Assembly: GCA_030825115.1 (NCBI GenBank) | Contig: JAPJQL010000002.1 | Span: forward strand, 171,289-235,288 | Origin: Lachnospiraceae bacterium | GTDB taxonomy: Bacteria > Bacillota > Clostridia > Lachnospirales > Lachnospiraceae | Direction of reading: 5' to 3' | DNA: 64,000 nucleotides | Shown here: in pieces, positions 31,830-40,940 of the stretch | How the letters are laid out: every line of letters starts with the position of its first letter | How positions within the stretch are numbered: position 1 is the first letter of the stretch | Notes under the pieces: model-generated | Told to the model about the DNA's origin: nothing | What the model saw: only the letters and a program-made list of their open reading frames with translations | The model's database searches: none | Position numbers and translations under genes: made by a program

Positions 31830-32750
31830 TTATGAATTTTGTACATAATGGGATGCTTCCTGGGCCGCGATCGCACCGTCTGCACATGCCGTGATAACCT
31901 GGCGCAGAGTCTTGGTCACACAATCTCCCGCCCCGTAGATGCCCACAACCCTGCTGTGCATCTTGTCGTCAACTTCGACATATCCCATCTCATTGAGTAC
32001 CCCGGCATCCTTCAAAAATTCGGTGGTCGGGGTCAGTCCGATATACTCGAACACGCCGTCACACTTCACCGTATTCTCCTCGCCAGTCTTTGTGGACTTA
32101 AAGTGGACGCCTTCCAGCTTGCCGTCGCCGACAAACTCCAGGATATCCTGATATGGATAAATCTTTACATTGTCCATCGCACGCAGCTTGTCACATGCCA
32201 TCGGGTCTGCGGTCAGGTCAAACATGGTCACGATCGTCAGGGATTTTACAATGCCCGCCAGGAAGATGGACTCTTCCACCGCAGAGTTTCCGCCGCCGAT
32301 CACCACTACATCGCGGTCGCGGTACTGTGCCCCGTCGCAGATCGCACACCAGCTAATGCCGTTGCCGCGGAAATTATCCTCACCCGGAACTCCCAGGCAT
32401 CTCGGTCTTGTTCCAGTGGCAATGATCAGGGCTTTTGCAGTAAAAGTCTTGTCATCCTCCACACAGACAACCGTCTTTTCTCCGTTTTCATCCTTGATTT
32501 CCTTCACGGTGGCATAATCGAAGGCAATATTCTCAAACTGCTGCGTATGCTCAAACATCTGATAAGCAAGTTCTGCCCCGTTTATCGTTCCGACGCCCGG
32601 ATAATTCTGAATTTCGTTTGTATTGATAATCTGTCCGCCCGGCGCCAGTTTGTCCAGCATCAGTACATTCATGTCCGCTCTTGCCGCATAAATAGCCGCT
32701 GTCATTCCGGCAGGTCCGGCGCCAATAATAATCACGTCATATTGTGCCAT
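31830..32750 (-). CDS. trxB: Thioredoxin reductase
   Basis: Flavoprotein that reduces thioredoxin with NADPH. The 306-residue protein has the FAD motif G-A-G-P-A-G at 10-15, the redox pair C135-A-I-C138, the NADPH motif G-G-G-N-S-A near 152-157, and the C-terminal G-I-Y-G-A-G-D-C FAD motif. It is the first gene of trxB-trxA-assT with 83 bases before trxA. The upstream 202-bp interval (32751-32952) is AT-rich; on the minus strand it holds a TTTTCA/TAAAAT pair 18 bases apart as a weak promoter candidate, and nothing else I can name. Confidence 0.93.
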   Translation of the reverse strand: MAQYDVIIIGAGPAGMTAAIYAARADMNVLMLDKLAPGGQIINTNEIQNYPGVGTINGAELAYQMFEHTQQFENIAFDYATVKEIKDENGEKTVVCVEDDKTFTAKALIIATGTRPRCLGVPGEDNFRGNGISWCAICDGAQYRDRDVVVIGGGNSAVEESIFLAGIVKSLTIVTMFDLTADPMACDKLRAMDNVKIYPYQDILEFVGDGKLEGVHFKSTKTGEENTVKCDGVFEYIGLTPTTEFLKDAGVLNEMGYVEVDDKMHSRVVGIYGAGDCVTKTLRQVITACADGAIAAQEASHYVQNS

Positions 32751-32952
32751 TTTTTAATCCTCCTTGCTTTCTGTTCATGTTAATTTCCTAACAAACCAAG
32801 GTAAAGAAAAAGACATTGCCGACTGTCAATATCACCAATATCTTTTTCCCTTCCCCGACGCTTTAGGTCAATTTTATCACATTTGCAATACAATTGAAAA
32901 TAGCATGGGTTATATTATTCTTTTTTTTTCAATTAATTTCGGCTGTTTTTTG

Positions 32953-33750
32953 TCAATCCAGCAGCCCCAGGTGCTCCATCGCATACCAGATCCCGTCTTT
33001 TTCCACGGTTTTCGTCGTAAACGAGGCAAAGGGTTCCAGCTCTTTGTCATGCTTTCCCATCAGCACCGCATTCGGCACATGCTCAAACATGGACAAATCG
33101 TTGGTGCTGTCCCCGAACACATAGGCGTCCTTCAGGCTCATCCCAAAGTGCTCCAGCACCACATCGATCGCAGTCGCCTTCGAATGCCCTGCCGGGACGC
33201 ATTCATAAAACCCGTCTCCCCGGTCGATCACATCGATATCCAGCCCCAGCTTCCTGAAAAATCCAGCCCGGTCGCTCTGCTCATCTGCGATCACGCAGAA
33301 CTTGTCAATCTCTCCGCATTCCTTAAACCAGTCCATAGAACGGATGGCAAAGCCAATCCCTTTGCGGATTCTGTTTCCCGCTTCAAAACGGGAGGTTTCA
33401 CTGGGGACATAACAGCCGTCCTTTCCTTCCAGCACACCGTCCATGTCGCACTCCACGATCGCTGTCCGGATCAGGTCCGCCTGCTCAGGCGGCATCGTGC
33501 GGTGGTAAAGTACACTCTGTCCTGCCTCCACATACGTGCCGCAGCCGCACAGCCAGCCGTCCACCAGGGACTCTCCCAGCATCTCCTTGATCTCACCCAG
33601 TTCCGAGTAGGAACGCCCGGTGTTGACAAACACCAGATGCCCCCGCTCCCGCGCCCTTAAAAGAGCCTTTTTCGTACTCTCCGGCACGGTTCTCGTCACC
33701 TCGCTGAACAGCGTCCCGTCGATATCAAAAAATAAAACTTTTCTACTCAC
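32953..33750 (-). CDS. HAD-superfamily (Cof-type) phosphatase
   Basis: A 265-residue HAD-IIB hydrolase. The nucleophile motif D-I-D-G-T-L is at residues 9-14, the second motif (N-T-G-R) near 40, and the third/fourth motifs K-A-T-A-I-D-V near 190 and F-G-D-S-T-N-D near 212-218. These proteins dephosphorylate sugar phosphates, FMN or pyridoxal phosphate; the substrate is unknown. The GTG start at 33750 overlaps the xpt stop by four bases, so translation is coupled. Confidence 0.85.
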   Translation of the reverse strand: MSRKVLFFDIDGTLFSEVTRTVPESTKKALLRARERGHLVFVNTGRSYSELGEIKEMLGESLVDGWLCGCGTYVEAGQSVLYHRTMPPEQADLIRTAIVECDMDGVLEGKDGCYVPSETSRFEAGNRIRKGIGFAIRSMDWFKECGEIDKFCVIADEQSDRAGFFRKLGLDIDVIDRGDGFYECVPAGHSKATAIDVVLEHFGMSLKDAYVFGDSTNDLSMFEHVPNAVLMGKHDKELEPFASFTTKTVEKDGIWYAMEHLGLLD

Positions 33751-34334
33751 GCCTCATCACCGCGGAACACGATCGTTCCGGTCTCCTCATCCATACTTTC
33801 CACGATTGCAAGGGATTCCAGGCGGATTCCTCTGGAACGGATAATCTCTCCGCCCACCTGGAAGCCTTTTTCTATCACGATGCCCGCGCCCACCAGCTCG
33901 GCGCCGGAATCTTCTACCAGCTGCGCCAGGCCCTCCAACGCCTTTCCGTTTGCCAGGAAATCGTCGATCAGAAGCACCTTATCCCCTTTGCCCAAAAATT
34001 CTTTTGACACGATGATGTCGTATACGCGTCCGTGGGTAAAGGATTCGACCTGGCTGGTGTACACGTCCCCGGCGATATTCTTGGTCTTCGTCTTTTTCGC
34101 AAACACTACCGGCACGCCAAAGCTCTGCGCCACGACGCAGGCAATGCCGATTCCCGACGCCTCAATGGTCAGGATCTTGTTAACCTCCAAGTCGGCAAAC
34201 CGGCGTTTGAACTCTTTTCCAATCTCCTGAAACAGATCGATATCCATCTGGTGATTCAGAAAACTGTCCACTTTCAGTACATTTCCGGCCTTGATTTTTC
34301 CATCCTTGCGTATCCTGTCTTTTAACAGCTGCAT
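33747..34334 (-). CDS. xpt: Xanthine phosphoribosyltransferase
   Basis: Salvages xanthine to XMP with PRPP. The 195-residue length and the opening M-Q-L-L-K-D-R-I-R-K-D-G match the Firmicute Xpt family; the PRPP-binding loop is V-L-L-I-D-D-F-L-A-N-G-K-A-L near residues 122-135. Only 31 bases separate it from the upstream lipoprotein gene, leaving no room for the guanine riboswitch found before xpt in Bacillus, so control must come from elsewhere. Confidence 0.92.
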   Translation of the reverse strand: MQLLKDRIRKDGKIKAGNVLKVDSFLNHQMDIDLFQEIGKEFKRRFADLEVNKILTIEASGIGIACVVAQSFGVPVVFAKKTKTKNIAGDVYTSQVESFTHGRVYDIIVSKEFLGKGDKVLLIDDFLANGKALEGLAQLVEDSGAELVGAGIVIEKGFQVGGEIIRSRGIRLESLAIVESMDEETGTIVFRGDEA

Positions 34335-34365
34335 AAAAGATTTCCCCCTGTAAAATTTTAAATGA

Positions 34366-35436
34366 TTATTTAACCACTGCGTTATCTCTGATAAAAGCGA
34401 CCACCTTATACATCATCGCACTCTCATCCACAATCTCGGCGCCGTAATTCTTGTTCAGGTCTTCGACGGTCATATTCATCTCCTTGGCCACGCGTTCCCG
34501 GTCTGCGTCTTCCACCTGCAGCCCTTCTTTTTCTGCGATTGCCGCCGCCAGGATCTGCTGCTTGATGCCAAGCTCTATACTGGTCCTTATGGTATCCTTC
34601 ATCTCCTCTTCCGTCATGCCGTACATCATGGTCGCATAATCGGCAAGGGACATCCCGTACATCTGGATCAGACTGTTCGTGTATTCCATCTGGGTGTTGA
34701 ACTGCTGGTCCACATACGCCTCGTTCAGCTCAAACTCTGAATGTTCCACTGCCGCCAGCAGGGCATCATTCTCAAGCTTCATCTCTGCCTGTTTTTCTTT
34801 TTCCACTTCCATGTCTGCCAGCGTATCTGCCTTCCACTCATCCACAGAAGTCAGATCGGAAATCCGCTGTACAAACTGATTGTCCAGAACCGCCTCCCTG
34901 ATCTCTTCGATGCTGTTCACAGTCACATCGAACACAACGTCCTGGCCCGCCAGGTCAGCATTGCCGTAATTCTCCGGGAATGTCAGGTTCAGGCTCAGCT
35001 CGTCGCCGGTCTTTGCTCCTACCAGCCCCTCTTCAAATCCTTCAATAAAGCTATGGGAACCGAGTTCCAGGTCATATCCTTCAGACGTACCGCCGTCAAA
35101 GGCTACGCCGTCTTTCATTCCGACAAAATCAATATTGACGACATCGCCATTCTTCGCCGCCCGGTCTGTAATCTCTATGTGCTCCGGGTTGGCTTTCAGG
35201 ATGCTCTGGATCCTTGTCTCCAGCTCTTCATCCGTCACCTCGGTGGACATCTTTGTGACCTCCATCCCTTTATATTCTCCCAGTTTGGATATCACTCCCT
35301 TGTCCAGCTCAGCAGCCTCGGTCTCTGCTGTCTCCGGTGCAGCCGTAGTCTCCGGCGCATCCGTCTTCTTTGAGCAGCCTGCGACAAGCATCGCAGCCGC
35401 CAGTCCGCACAGTGTCAGTTTTACATATTTTTTCAT
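34366..35436 (-). CDS. Trigger factor-like lipoprotein with FKBP-type peptidyl-prolyl isomerase domain
   Basis: A 356-residue surface-anchored foldase candidate. It has a lipoprotein signal with lipobox L-V-A-G-C (lipidated C21) and a Thr/Ala/Glu linker. Residues about 100-170 form an FKBP-like domain recognisable as N-G-D-V-V-N-I-D-F-V-G, E-L-G-S-H-S-F-I-E-G-F-E-E-G-L-V-G and L-N-L-T-F-P-E-N-Y. Residues 180-350 match the helical C-terminal chaperone domain of trigger factor. Cytosolic trigger factor has an N-terminal ribosome-binding domain, which is missing here and replaced by the lipoprotein leader. It probably helps exported proteins fold. Confidence 0.85.
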   Translation of the reverse strand: MKKYVKLTLCGLAAAMLVAGCSKKTDAPETTAAPETAETEAAELDKGVISKLGEYKGMEVTKMSTEVTDEELETRIQSILKANPEHIEITDRAAKNGDVVNIDFVGMKDGVAFDGGTSEGYDLELGSHSFIEGFEEGLVGAKTGDELSLNLTFPENYGNADLAGQDVVFDVTVNSIEEIREAVLDNQFVQRISDLTSVDEWKADTLADMEVEKEKQAEMKLENDALLAAVEHSEFELNEAYVDQQFNTQMEYTNSLIQMYGMSLADYATMMYGMTEEEMKDTIRTSIELGIKQQILAAAIAEKEGLQVEDADRERVAKEMNMTVEDLNKNYGAEIVDESAMMYKVVAFIRDNAVVK

Positions 35437-35573
35437 AATACTTTCCTTTTCTCTGTAATAGAAGTTACCGCAGGTCCCCCCGGGTACTTCCTACAGTTAT
35501 AACATAACAAGCCTGTTTTAAAAAGCATTTCTATGGAATTTCATAAATTTTCATAAATATTTCATGATTCCTT

Positions 35574-36974
35574 CTATTTATAAAATGCCAGAAATGCCCG
35601 GTATGTATTGTACACATCCAGCTTGGAAGCCAGTTCAAACGGCGAATGCATCGAGATGATCGGCACACCCAGGTCCACCACGTCGATATTCATATGGGCC
35701 ACGTATTTGGCGATCGTACCGCCGCCGCCCTGGTCTACAGCGCCCAGCTCTCCTGCCTGCCAGTACACGCCTTCCGCTTCCATCATGCCGATCACCTTCG
35801 CCATGACCTCTGCGCTGGCGTCATTCGACCCGGACTTGCCGCGGGCGCCAGTATATTTGGTCAGCACGCAACCTTTGTTTACATAACTTGTATTATTTCC
35901 CTCAAACACATCCGGGAAGGTCGGGTCAAACGCCGCGTTCACATCCGATGACAGGCACAGCGAATTTCTGAACACCTCTTTCGGGTTTGCCCCCTCCATC
36001 TCTGCCAGATATTCGATATAGTGCTTCACATAGTCTGAATTCAGCCCCGTATTGCCTTCCGAGCCGATCTCCTCCTTGTCCGTCAGGATCGTCACCGTCG
36101 TATAGGTCGGCAGTTTCGTCTCGATCTCCGCCATCAGCGCCGTATACGCGCACACCCGGTCATCCTGCCCGTAAGCGCCGACCAGGCTGCGGTCCAGCCC
36201 TACATCCGATGCCTTCTGGGCCGGAACCATCTCAATCTCCGCCCGGTAAAAATCCGCCTCGGTGATCCCGTACTTTTCATTCAGCAGTTTCAGCGCAAGC
36301 AGCTTCACCGGCTCTTTTACCTCATCATCCAGAAACGGAACAGAGCCTACGATGATATTCAGCTCCTCGCCCTTTAGCCCCTCGGCCAGTTTGCGCTCAT
36401 TCTGTTTTGCCGCAAGATGGGGCAGCAGGTCGCTGACACAGAAAACCGGATCCCCCGCGTCCTCGCCGATGCAGATATCCACCCGCTCTCCGTTCTTCTT
36501 TATCACTACGCCGTGCATCGCAAGGGGCACCGTCCCCCACTGGTACTTCCTGATCCCACCGTAATAATGGGTCTTAAAATACGCCATGTCGCTCTTTTCA
36601 TACAGCGGGTTCGGCTTCAGATCCAGCCTCGGAGAATCGATATGGGCGCCGTTGATCCGCACGCCCTCGCGCACCGGTCTCTTTCCAAAGGTAGTCACCG
36701 TGATCGCTTTGTTTCTGTTTACCTGGTATACCTTATCGCCGGGATTATATTTCTTCGTCACATCCAGCTTTTCATAGCCCGCTTTTTTCAGAAGTTTCTT
36801 CGCAGCCGCCACGCACTCCCGCTCTGTCTTTCCCCGATCCAGGAATTCTTTGTATCCTTCGCAGAACTGTGCCGCCTTCTCAATCTGCTCCGGAGCATCT
36901 TTCGCAATATGCGGAAATTTCCACAGCAGCTCTTCTTCCAGTTTTTTTCCTTCTGTCATCTCTTTTTTACTCAT
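35574..36974 (-). CDS. M18-family aminopeptidase
   Basis: A zinc-dependent cytosolic aminopeptidase of the aspartyl aminopeptidase family, 466 residues. Metal-site motifs are visible: A-H-I-D-S-P-R-L-D near residue 90, a central Asp in G-Q-D-D-R-V-C near 260, D-K-E-E-I-G-S-E-G near 295, and H-S-P-F-E near the C-terminus. It removes N-terminal residues from peptides. Several in-frame ATGs occur; 36974 has GAGAGG twelve bases upstream, while the outermost at 36998 has none. The start is therefore uncertain by eight codons. Confidence 0.88.
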   Translation of the reverse strand: MSKKEMTEGKKLEEELLWKFPHIAKDAPEQIEKAAQFCEGYKEFLDRGKTERECVAAAKKLLKKAGYEKLDVTKKYNPGDKVYQVNRNKAITVTTFGKRPVREGVRINGAHIDSPRLDLKPNPLYEKSDMAYFKTHYYGGIRKYQWGTVPLAMHGVVIKKNGERVDICIGEDAGDPVFCVSDLLPHLAAKQNERKLAEGLKGEELNIIVGSVPFLDDEVKEPVKLLALKLLNEKYGITEADFYRAEIEMVPAQKASDVGLDRSLVGAYGQDDRVCAYTALMAEIETKLPTYTTVTILTDKEEIGSEGNTGLNSDYVKHYIEYLAEMEGANPKEVFRNSLCLSSDVNAAFDPTFPDVFEGNNTSYVNKGCVLTKYTGARGKSGSNDASAEVMAKVIGMMEAEGVYWQAGELGAVDQGGGGTIAKYVAHMNIDVVDLGVPIISMHSPFELASKLDVYNTYRAFLAFYK

Positions 36975-37012
36975 CTCTTTTGTCATCCTCTCTAACATTT
37001 AAATCCAGGACT

Positions 37013-37468
37013 TTAGCGGACTCCCTTTTCGTCCCCTTCCAGCACCAGGGTAAACGGTCCGTCATTCACCAGCTCCACATCCATATGCGCCCCAAAGCTG
37101 CCCCGCTCCACCTTGGGGACATGCTGTCTGCACCGCTTCATAAAGTGCTCATAGAGCTCCACGGCAAGCGCCGGGGCCCCCGCCCCGATAAAGCTTGGCC
37201 GTTTTCCCTTATGGCAGTCCGCGTATAAGGTAAACTGGCTGACCACCAGAATCTCACCGCCCACATCCGCCAGCGACAGATTCGTCTTGCCTCCGTCATC
37301 CTCAAAGATCCGCAGCTTACATATCTTATCCGCCATCCTGTCCGCTATGGCAGCCGTATCCGTATCCGCCACACCGAGCAGGATCATAAATCCCTTTCCA
37401 ATCTCTCCAACCGTCTCTCCGTCCACCGTAACCGACGCACGGGAAACCCGCTGTAATACTGCTTTCAC
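37013..37468 (-). CDS. dtd: D-aminoacyl-tRNA deacylase
   Basis: Hydrolyses D-amino acids mischarged on tRNA. The 151-residue protein shows both Dtd signature motifs: S-Q-F-T-L-Y-A-D near residues 77-84 and the cross-subunit N-D-G-P-F-T near 136-141 (the usual form has N-x-G-P-V/F-T). The start is the GTG at 37468, eight bases after AGGAGG; an upstream TTG is only three bases from it. It lies 38 bases before the M18 peptidase gene in the same direction. Confidence 0.92.
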   Translation of the reverse strand: MKAVLQRVSRASVTVDGETVGEIGKGFMILLGVADTDTAAIADRMADKICKLRIFEDDGGKTNLSLADVGGEILVVSQFTLYADCHKGKRPSFIGAGAPALAVELYEHFMKRCRQHVPKVERGSFGAHMDVELVNDGPFTLVLEGDEKGVR

Positions 37469-37511
37469 AATCAAAACCTCCTGCTCACAACCGATCCGCT
37501 TTCCGGCAGCA

Positions 37512-39314
37512 TCATCGGAACACCAGTCTCAGATACTCCAAAAGCGTCTCCGTCGCTTCCTCTCTATATATGATCTCGCGGGCAAGCACCGGATAATCCG
37601 TGATCAGGTTATCAACCCCAAGCAGCCGCAGCCGCTCCATCTCACTCTTTGTATTTACCGTCCAGGCATGGACCGCCTTGCCTTCTGCGTGTGCCTTCTC
37701 CACCAGATCCTCGTTGACAAAGCTGGAACGAATGCTGATAAAATCCACCGCATCATTGGAATAAAAATCTCCATAAGCCGCCGATATGATATACCCGGTC
37801 CGCAGCCCCGGAGCCAGTTCCCTGACCTGCTTTAGATAGTTCAGGCTGGTAGATGTCACCACGCACTGCTCTTCCATGCCATGTTCCAGGATCAGCGCCA
37901 CCACTGCTTTCGGCAGCGCGCTGTCCTTGCCCACATTCTTAATCTCGATATTCAGGCTGATCTTCCCCTTACAAAGTTCCATCACCTCTGCGAGAGAAGG
38001 GATTCGCTCTCCTGCATACTGCCTGGAAAACCAGGAGCCCACATCAAGTCTCTCAAGTTCCTCCCAGGTCATGGAACTGATGGCCCGGTTGATCCCTGCC
38101 ACCCGTTTTAAGTTGGCGTCATGCCCCAGCACCACCACTCCGTCTGCCGTCATCTGTACATCCAGCTCCACAAAATCTGCCAGCTCCTCGATCGCAGCCC
38201 CGATCGCGGCCATCGTATTCTCCGGGGCCGTCTTCGAACTGCCCCGGTGGGCCGTGATCTGGGTCTCCACCAGTATTTCATCTGACAGAGCCGAGCCGCT
38301 GTGTACCAGATCAAAGATATAAAAAAGTCCGACGGCCAGAATAATACCCAGGACCGCGCCCATACGCCTCCTGCTCTCCGTTCCTTTTGCCGGATAGCTG
38401 AAATCCCATCTGGCTTCATGGTAACGCCGGTTGCCGTACTGGTAATAGAGCACCGACAATGCCCCAAAGTTCACCACCACCAGTAAAATCCCGCCGATAA
38501 ACAAAAGCAGCAGCTCCAGCTTATCCGACGCGGACAAAAGCACCGCCATCGCCAGATTTTTATCCGTAAACACAACCACGAACACGGCGGCGACAAACAC
38601 CGACAGCAGGTAAGACAGGATGATGAGAAACACCACCGTCAGATTGCAGCAGGCCAGCAGACCGACCGATTTGACCCGGTGTCTTTGAAGCAGCCATCTG
38701 CTGCGCGCCATGCCGTCCCAAAAAGACTTCTGTTCCACCATACAGCCATAGCAGACAAACAGTCCCGGGACCGCCGCCAGGGCGCATACGATCAGGGCTC
38801 CCACAACCAGCAGCCGCGTCCACGGCTCCTGCATCAGCTCCTGTATCACAAAATTCACCGGCTTGATATGGGTAAGCGCCCGCCAGATTGGGAACAGGTT
38901 TATCAAAAAATAATGAAGCAGCACGATCCCGCACAGCTTCAGATTCTTTCGTCCTGTCTCATCCGCCACCTTCTGCAATCCGCCCCAGAGGATATGCAAA
39001 GGGGTCAGCCGTTGTCCGTATGCTGACCCTTCAAATGCAGTGATTAATCCGGCTATTTCCAGCATCAACAGCATCGTCCCCACAACTCCCGCCACCAGGA
39101 TGGTAAGCAGCGTCCACGGCTGTATCAGAAAGATTCCGATATTGCCTGCAGTCAGGTAGCTGTACCCTGCCATCTTAAGCGCAAACCGCAGTCCGCGGTT
39201 TACGAACCGCAAAAAGACCGGCAAGGTGATGGCGCGGTAAAGAAACTCGAACAAAAGGACATTTTTCAAGTTCAGCCTTACAATCTGCCACGTCTCTTTT
39301 GCTAATATTTTCAT
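37512..39314 (-). CDS. Membrane-bound glycerophosphodiester phosphodiesterase
   Basis: A 600-residue protein in two parts. Residues 1 to about 335 are an integral membrane domain with about seven hydrophobic segments, the GDPD membrane-domain family of Firmicutes. Residues about 355-595 are the catalytic TIM-barrel: H-R-G-S-S-K-T-A-P-E-N-T near 355-366, V-E-L-D-V-Q near 378 and a later H-D near 395 give the metal and general acid/base residues. It should hydrolyse glycerophosphodiesters or lipoteichoic-type chains at the membrane. It is the second GDPD in the window. Confidence 0.87.
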   Translation of the reverse strand: MKILAKETWQIVRLNLKNVLLFEFLYRAITLPVFLRFVNRGLRFALKMAGYSYLTAGNIGIFLIQPWTLLTILVAGVVGTMLLMLEIAGLITAFEGSAYGQRLTPLHILWGGLQKVADETGRKNLKLCGIVLLHYFLINLFPIWRALTHIKPVNFVIQELMQEPWTRLLVVGALIVCALAAVPGLFVCYGCMVEQKSFWDGMARSRWLLQRHRVKSVGLLACCNLTVVFLIILSYLLSVFVAAVFVVVFTDKNLAMAVLLSASDKLELLLLFIGGILLVVVNFGALSVLYYQYGNRRYHEARWDFSYPAKGTESRRRMGAVLGIILAVGLFYIFDLVHSGSALSDEILVETQITAHRGSSKTAPENTMAAIGAAIEELADFVELDVQMTADGVVVLGHDANLKRVAGINRAISSMTWEELERLDVGSWFSRQYAGERIPSLAEVMELCKGKISLNIEIKNVGKDSALPKAVVALILEHGMEEQCVVTSTSLNYLKQVRELAPGLRTGYIISAAYGDFYSNDAVDFISIRSSFVNEDLVEKAHAEGKAVHAWTVNTKSEMERLRLLGVDNLITDYPVLAREIIYREEATETLLEYLRLVFR

Positions 39315-39329
39315 AACCGTATATGTTCT

Positions 39330-39986
39330 CTATTCTTCTTTTTCTTCCCGCTTCACTTCTCCGCCAGCCAGGATCGACTGGTTCAGGGAGAACATCTTCG
39401 CATCCAGCATATCCACCATATCGGCGCACGCCTTCAGCTCTGCCTGCAGGGAAGCAGGGGCATTGCCCTCGTATTTATAATAAATCTTATGTTCCAGGCT
39501 CGCCCAAAAATCCATCGCCACGGTACGGATCTGAATCTCCACCTTCGTCTCCACCGGTCCGTCCGTCAGATAGATCGGTATCGTCACGACCATATGGTAG
39601 CTCTTATACCCGTTGGGCTTTGGCTGCTTGATGTAATCCTTCACATACAGGACGGTCACATCCTCCTGCCTGGCTATCATGTCCGCAATCTGATAAATAT
39701 CCTGCATGAACGAGCAGATGATACGGATGCCCGCAATATCGCTCAGCGTCTCCACCATGTTTTCGATGGTGACCTCCTGCCCGTCCCGCTTTAACTTCTT
39801 TACAATGCTCTCCGGCGTCTTCAGCCGGGATTTGATATGCTCGATCGGCGTATAATTGTAAATATGGATAAACTCATTGTTCAGGATCTCTATCTTGGTG
39901 TTAATCTCCTTCAGCGCAGAATCATAGAGGAACATAATAGATTTCCACTGGTCGATCTGGCTGTATGTCTTCGGGATATTGATCAT
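39330..39986 (-). CDS. Small alarmone synthetase (RelA/SpoT domain, RelQ-like)
   Basis: Makes (p)ppGpp from GTP/GDP and ATP. The 218-residue length, with only a synthetase domain and no hydrolase or regulatory domain, matches small alarmone synthetases. The domain runs from about residue 50 (I-K-S-R-L-K-T-P-E-S-I-V-K-K) through D-I-A-G-I-R-I-I-C, K-P-N-G-Y-K-S-Y-H and V-E-I-Q-I-R-T-V-A-M-D-F-W-A-S-L-E-H-K. It ends 15 bases before the membrane GDPD gene. Confidence 0.9.
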   Translation of the reverse strand: MINIPKTYSQIDQWKSIMFLYDSALKEINTKIEILNNEFIHIYNYTPIEHIKSRLKTPESIVKKLKRDGQEVTIENMVETLSDIAGIRIICSFMQDIYQIADMIARQEDVTVLYVKDYIKQPKPNGYKSYHMVVTIPIYLTDGPVETKVEIQIRTVAMDFWASLEHKIYYKYEGNAPASLQAELKACADMVDMLDAKMFSLNQSILAGGEVKREEKEE

Positions 39987-40031
39987 GCTTATCCCTCCTT
40001 TACATTCGATATCGGTCCTGCTGCAAGCTTC

Positions 40032-40793
40032 TTACAGCTTAATCCCCTTTAACAGGTCGCCAAGTCCTGTCGTAGCGGCTGCAGTCTCCTTATAATCGTA
40101 ATCAAATACTTCTTCCTGCGCGTCGTCCGCATTCTCAAGCGCCTTCATGCTCAGGCTGATCTTGCCGTCCTTCAGCGCGATGATCTTCACCGTAACCTTC
40201 TGTCCCTCTTTCAGAACAACGCCCGGGTGTTTGATCCTCTGGTTGCTGATCTGGGATACATGGATCAGGCCGGATAAGCCTCCTTCCAGATTTACGAATG
40301 CGCCGTAATCTTTCAGGCTGTCAACGGTGCCCTCCACAACTGCGCCGACCTGCACAGCTGCCAGCTTCGCTGCCTTCTCTGCTTCCTGGCGCTCTTTCAT
40401 CACTGCCTTGCCGGACAGAACCAGCTTCTTGTGCTCCGGGTCCACGGTGATCGGCACAACCTCCAGTGTCTTACCAACCCAGTCTTCCAGCTTCTCCACA
40501 TAGGAGGTGGAAATCTGAGATGCCGGGATGAAGCCCTGGATCTCACCGATGTAGGTGACAACGCCTGCTTTTACCGCTTCTTTGATCTTAACCTTGGTCA
40601 CGGTCTTATCCTGCATCATCTGAACCAGTTCCGCCCATGCTTCCGCATCCGGACCTTCCTGCTCCTGATATACGTTCCTGCGCTCGTCAAATTCCTTATA
40701 GGAAGCTTCCAGCTCATTGGCAAAATCCGCCATCGTCTCCTCTGCTTTCACTTCCTCTGCCGCCTGTACGGTATCTTTTAATTCTTCGCTCAT
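40032..40793 (-). CDS. S1 RNA-binding domain protein (ribosomal S1-like)
   Basis: A 253-residue protein with an acidic N-terminal region and two S1 domains. The first is at about residues 63-130 (G-V-V-T-Y-I-G-E-I-Q-G-F-I-P-A-S-Q-I) and the second at about 148-222 (G-A-V-V-E-G-T-V-D-S-L-K-D-Y-G-A-F-V-N-L, then G-L-S-G-L-I-H-V-S-Q-I). This is the short S1-type protein common in clostridia, likely binding mRNA at the ribosome. AGGAG precedes the ATG at 40793. Upstream it is divergent from the PHP gene. Confidence 0.88.
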   Translation of the reverse strand: MSEELKDTVQAAEEVKAEETMADFANELEASYKEFDERRNVYQEQEGPDAEAWAELVQMMQDKTVTKVKIKEAVKAGVVTYIGEIQGFIPASQISTSYVEKLEDWVGKTLEVVPITVDPEHKKLVLSGKAVMKERQEAEKAAKLAAVQVGAVVEGTVDSLKDYGAFVNLEGGLSGLIHVSQISNQRIKHPGVVLKEGQKVTVKIIALKDGKISLSMKALENADDAQEEVFDYDYKETAAATTGLGDLLKGIKL

Positions 40794-40940
40794 TTGATCA
40801 TTCTCCTTTTTCTCCCTCATTTGCCGCCATGATGCTATGGCATATACGTTGACTTTACCACATTTTCGCCCTTTTTTCTATAGTTTTCTGCACAAAAGTG
40901 TGATATACTGTTCGCGAATATCATTGGAAAGGAAATACCC

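Noticed and set aside
34335..34365. Guanine riboswitch before xpt
   Set aside because: Only 31 bases separate xpt from the preceding gene, too short for a purine aptamer.
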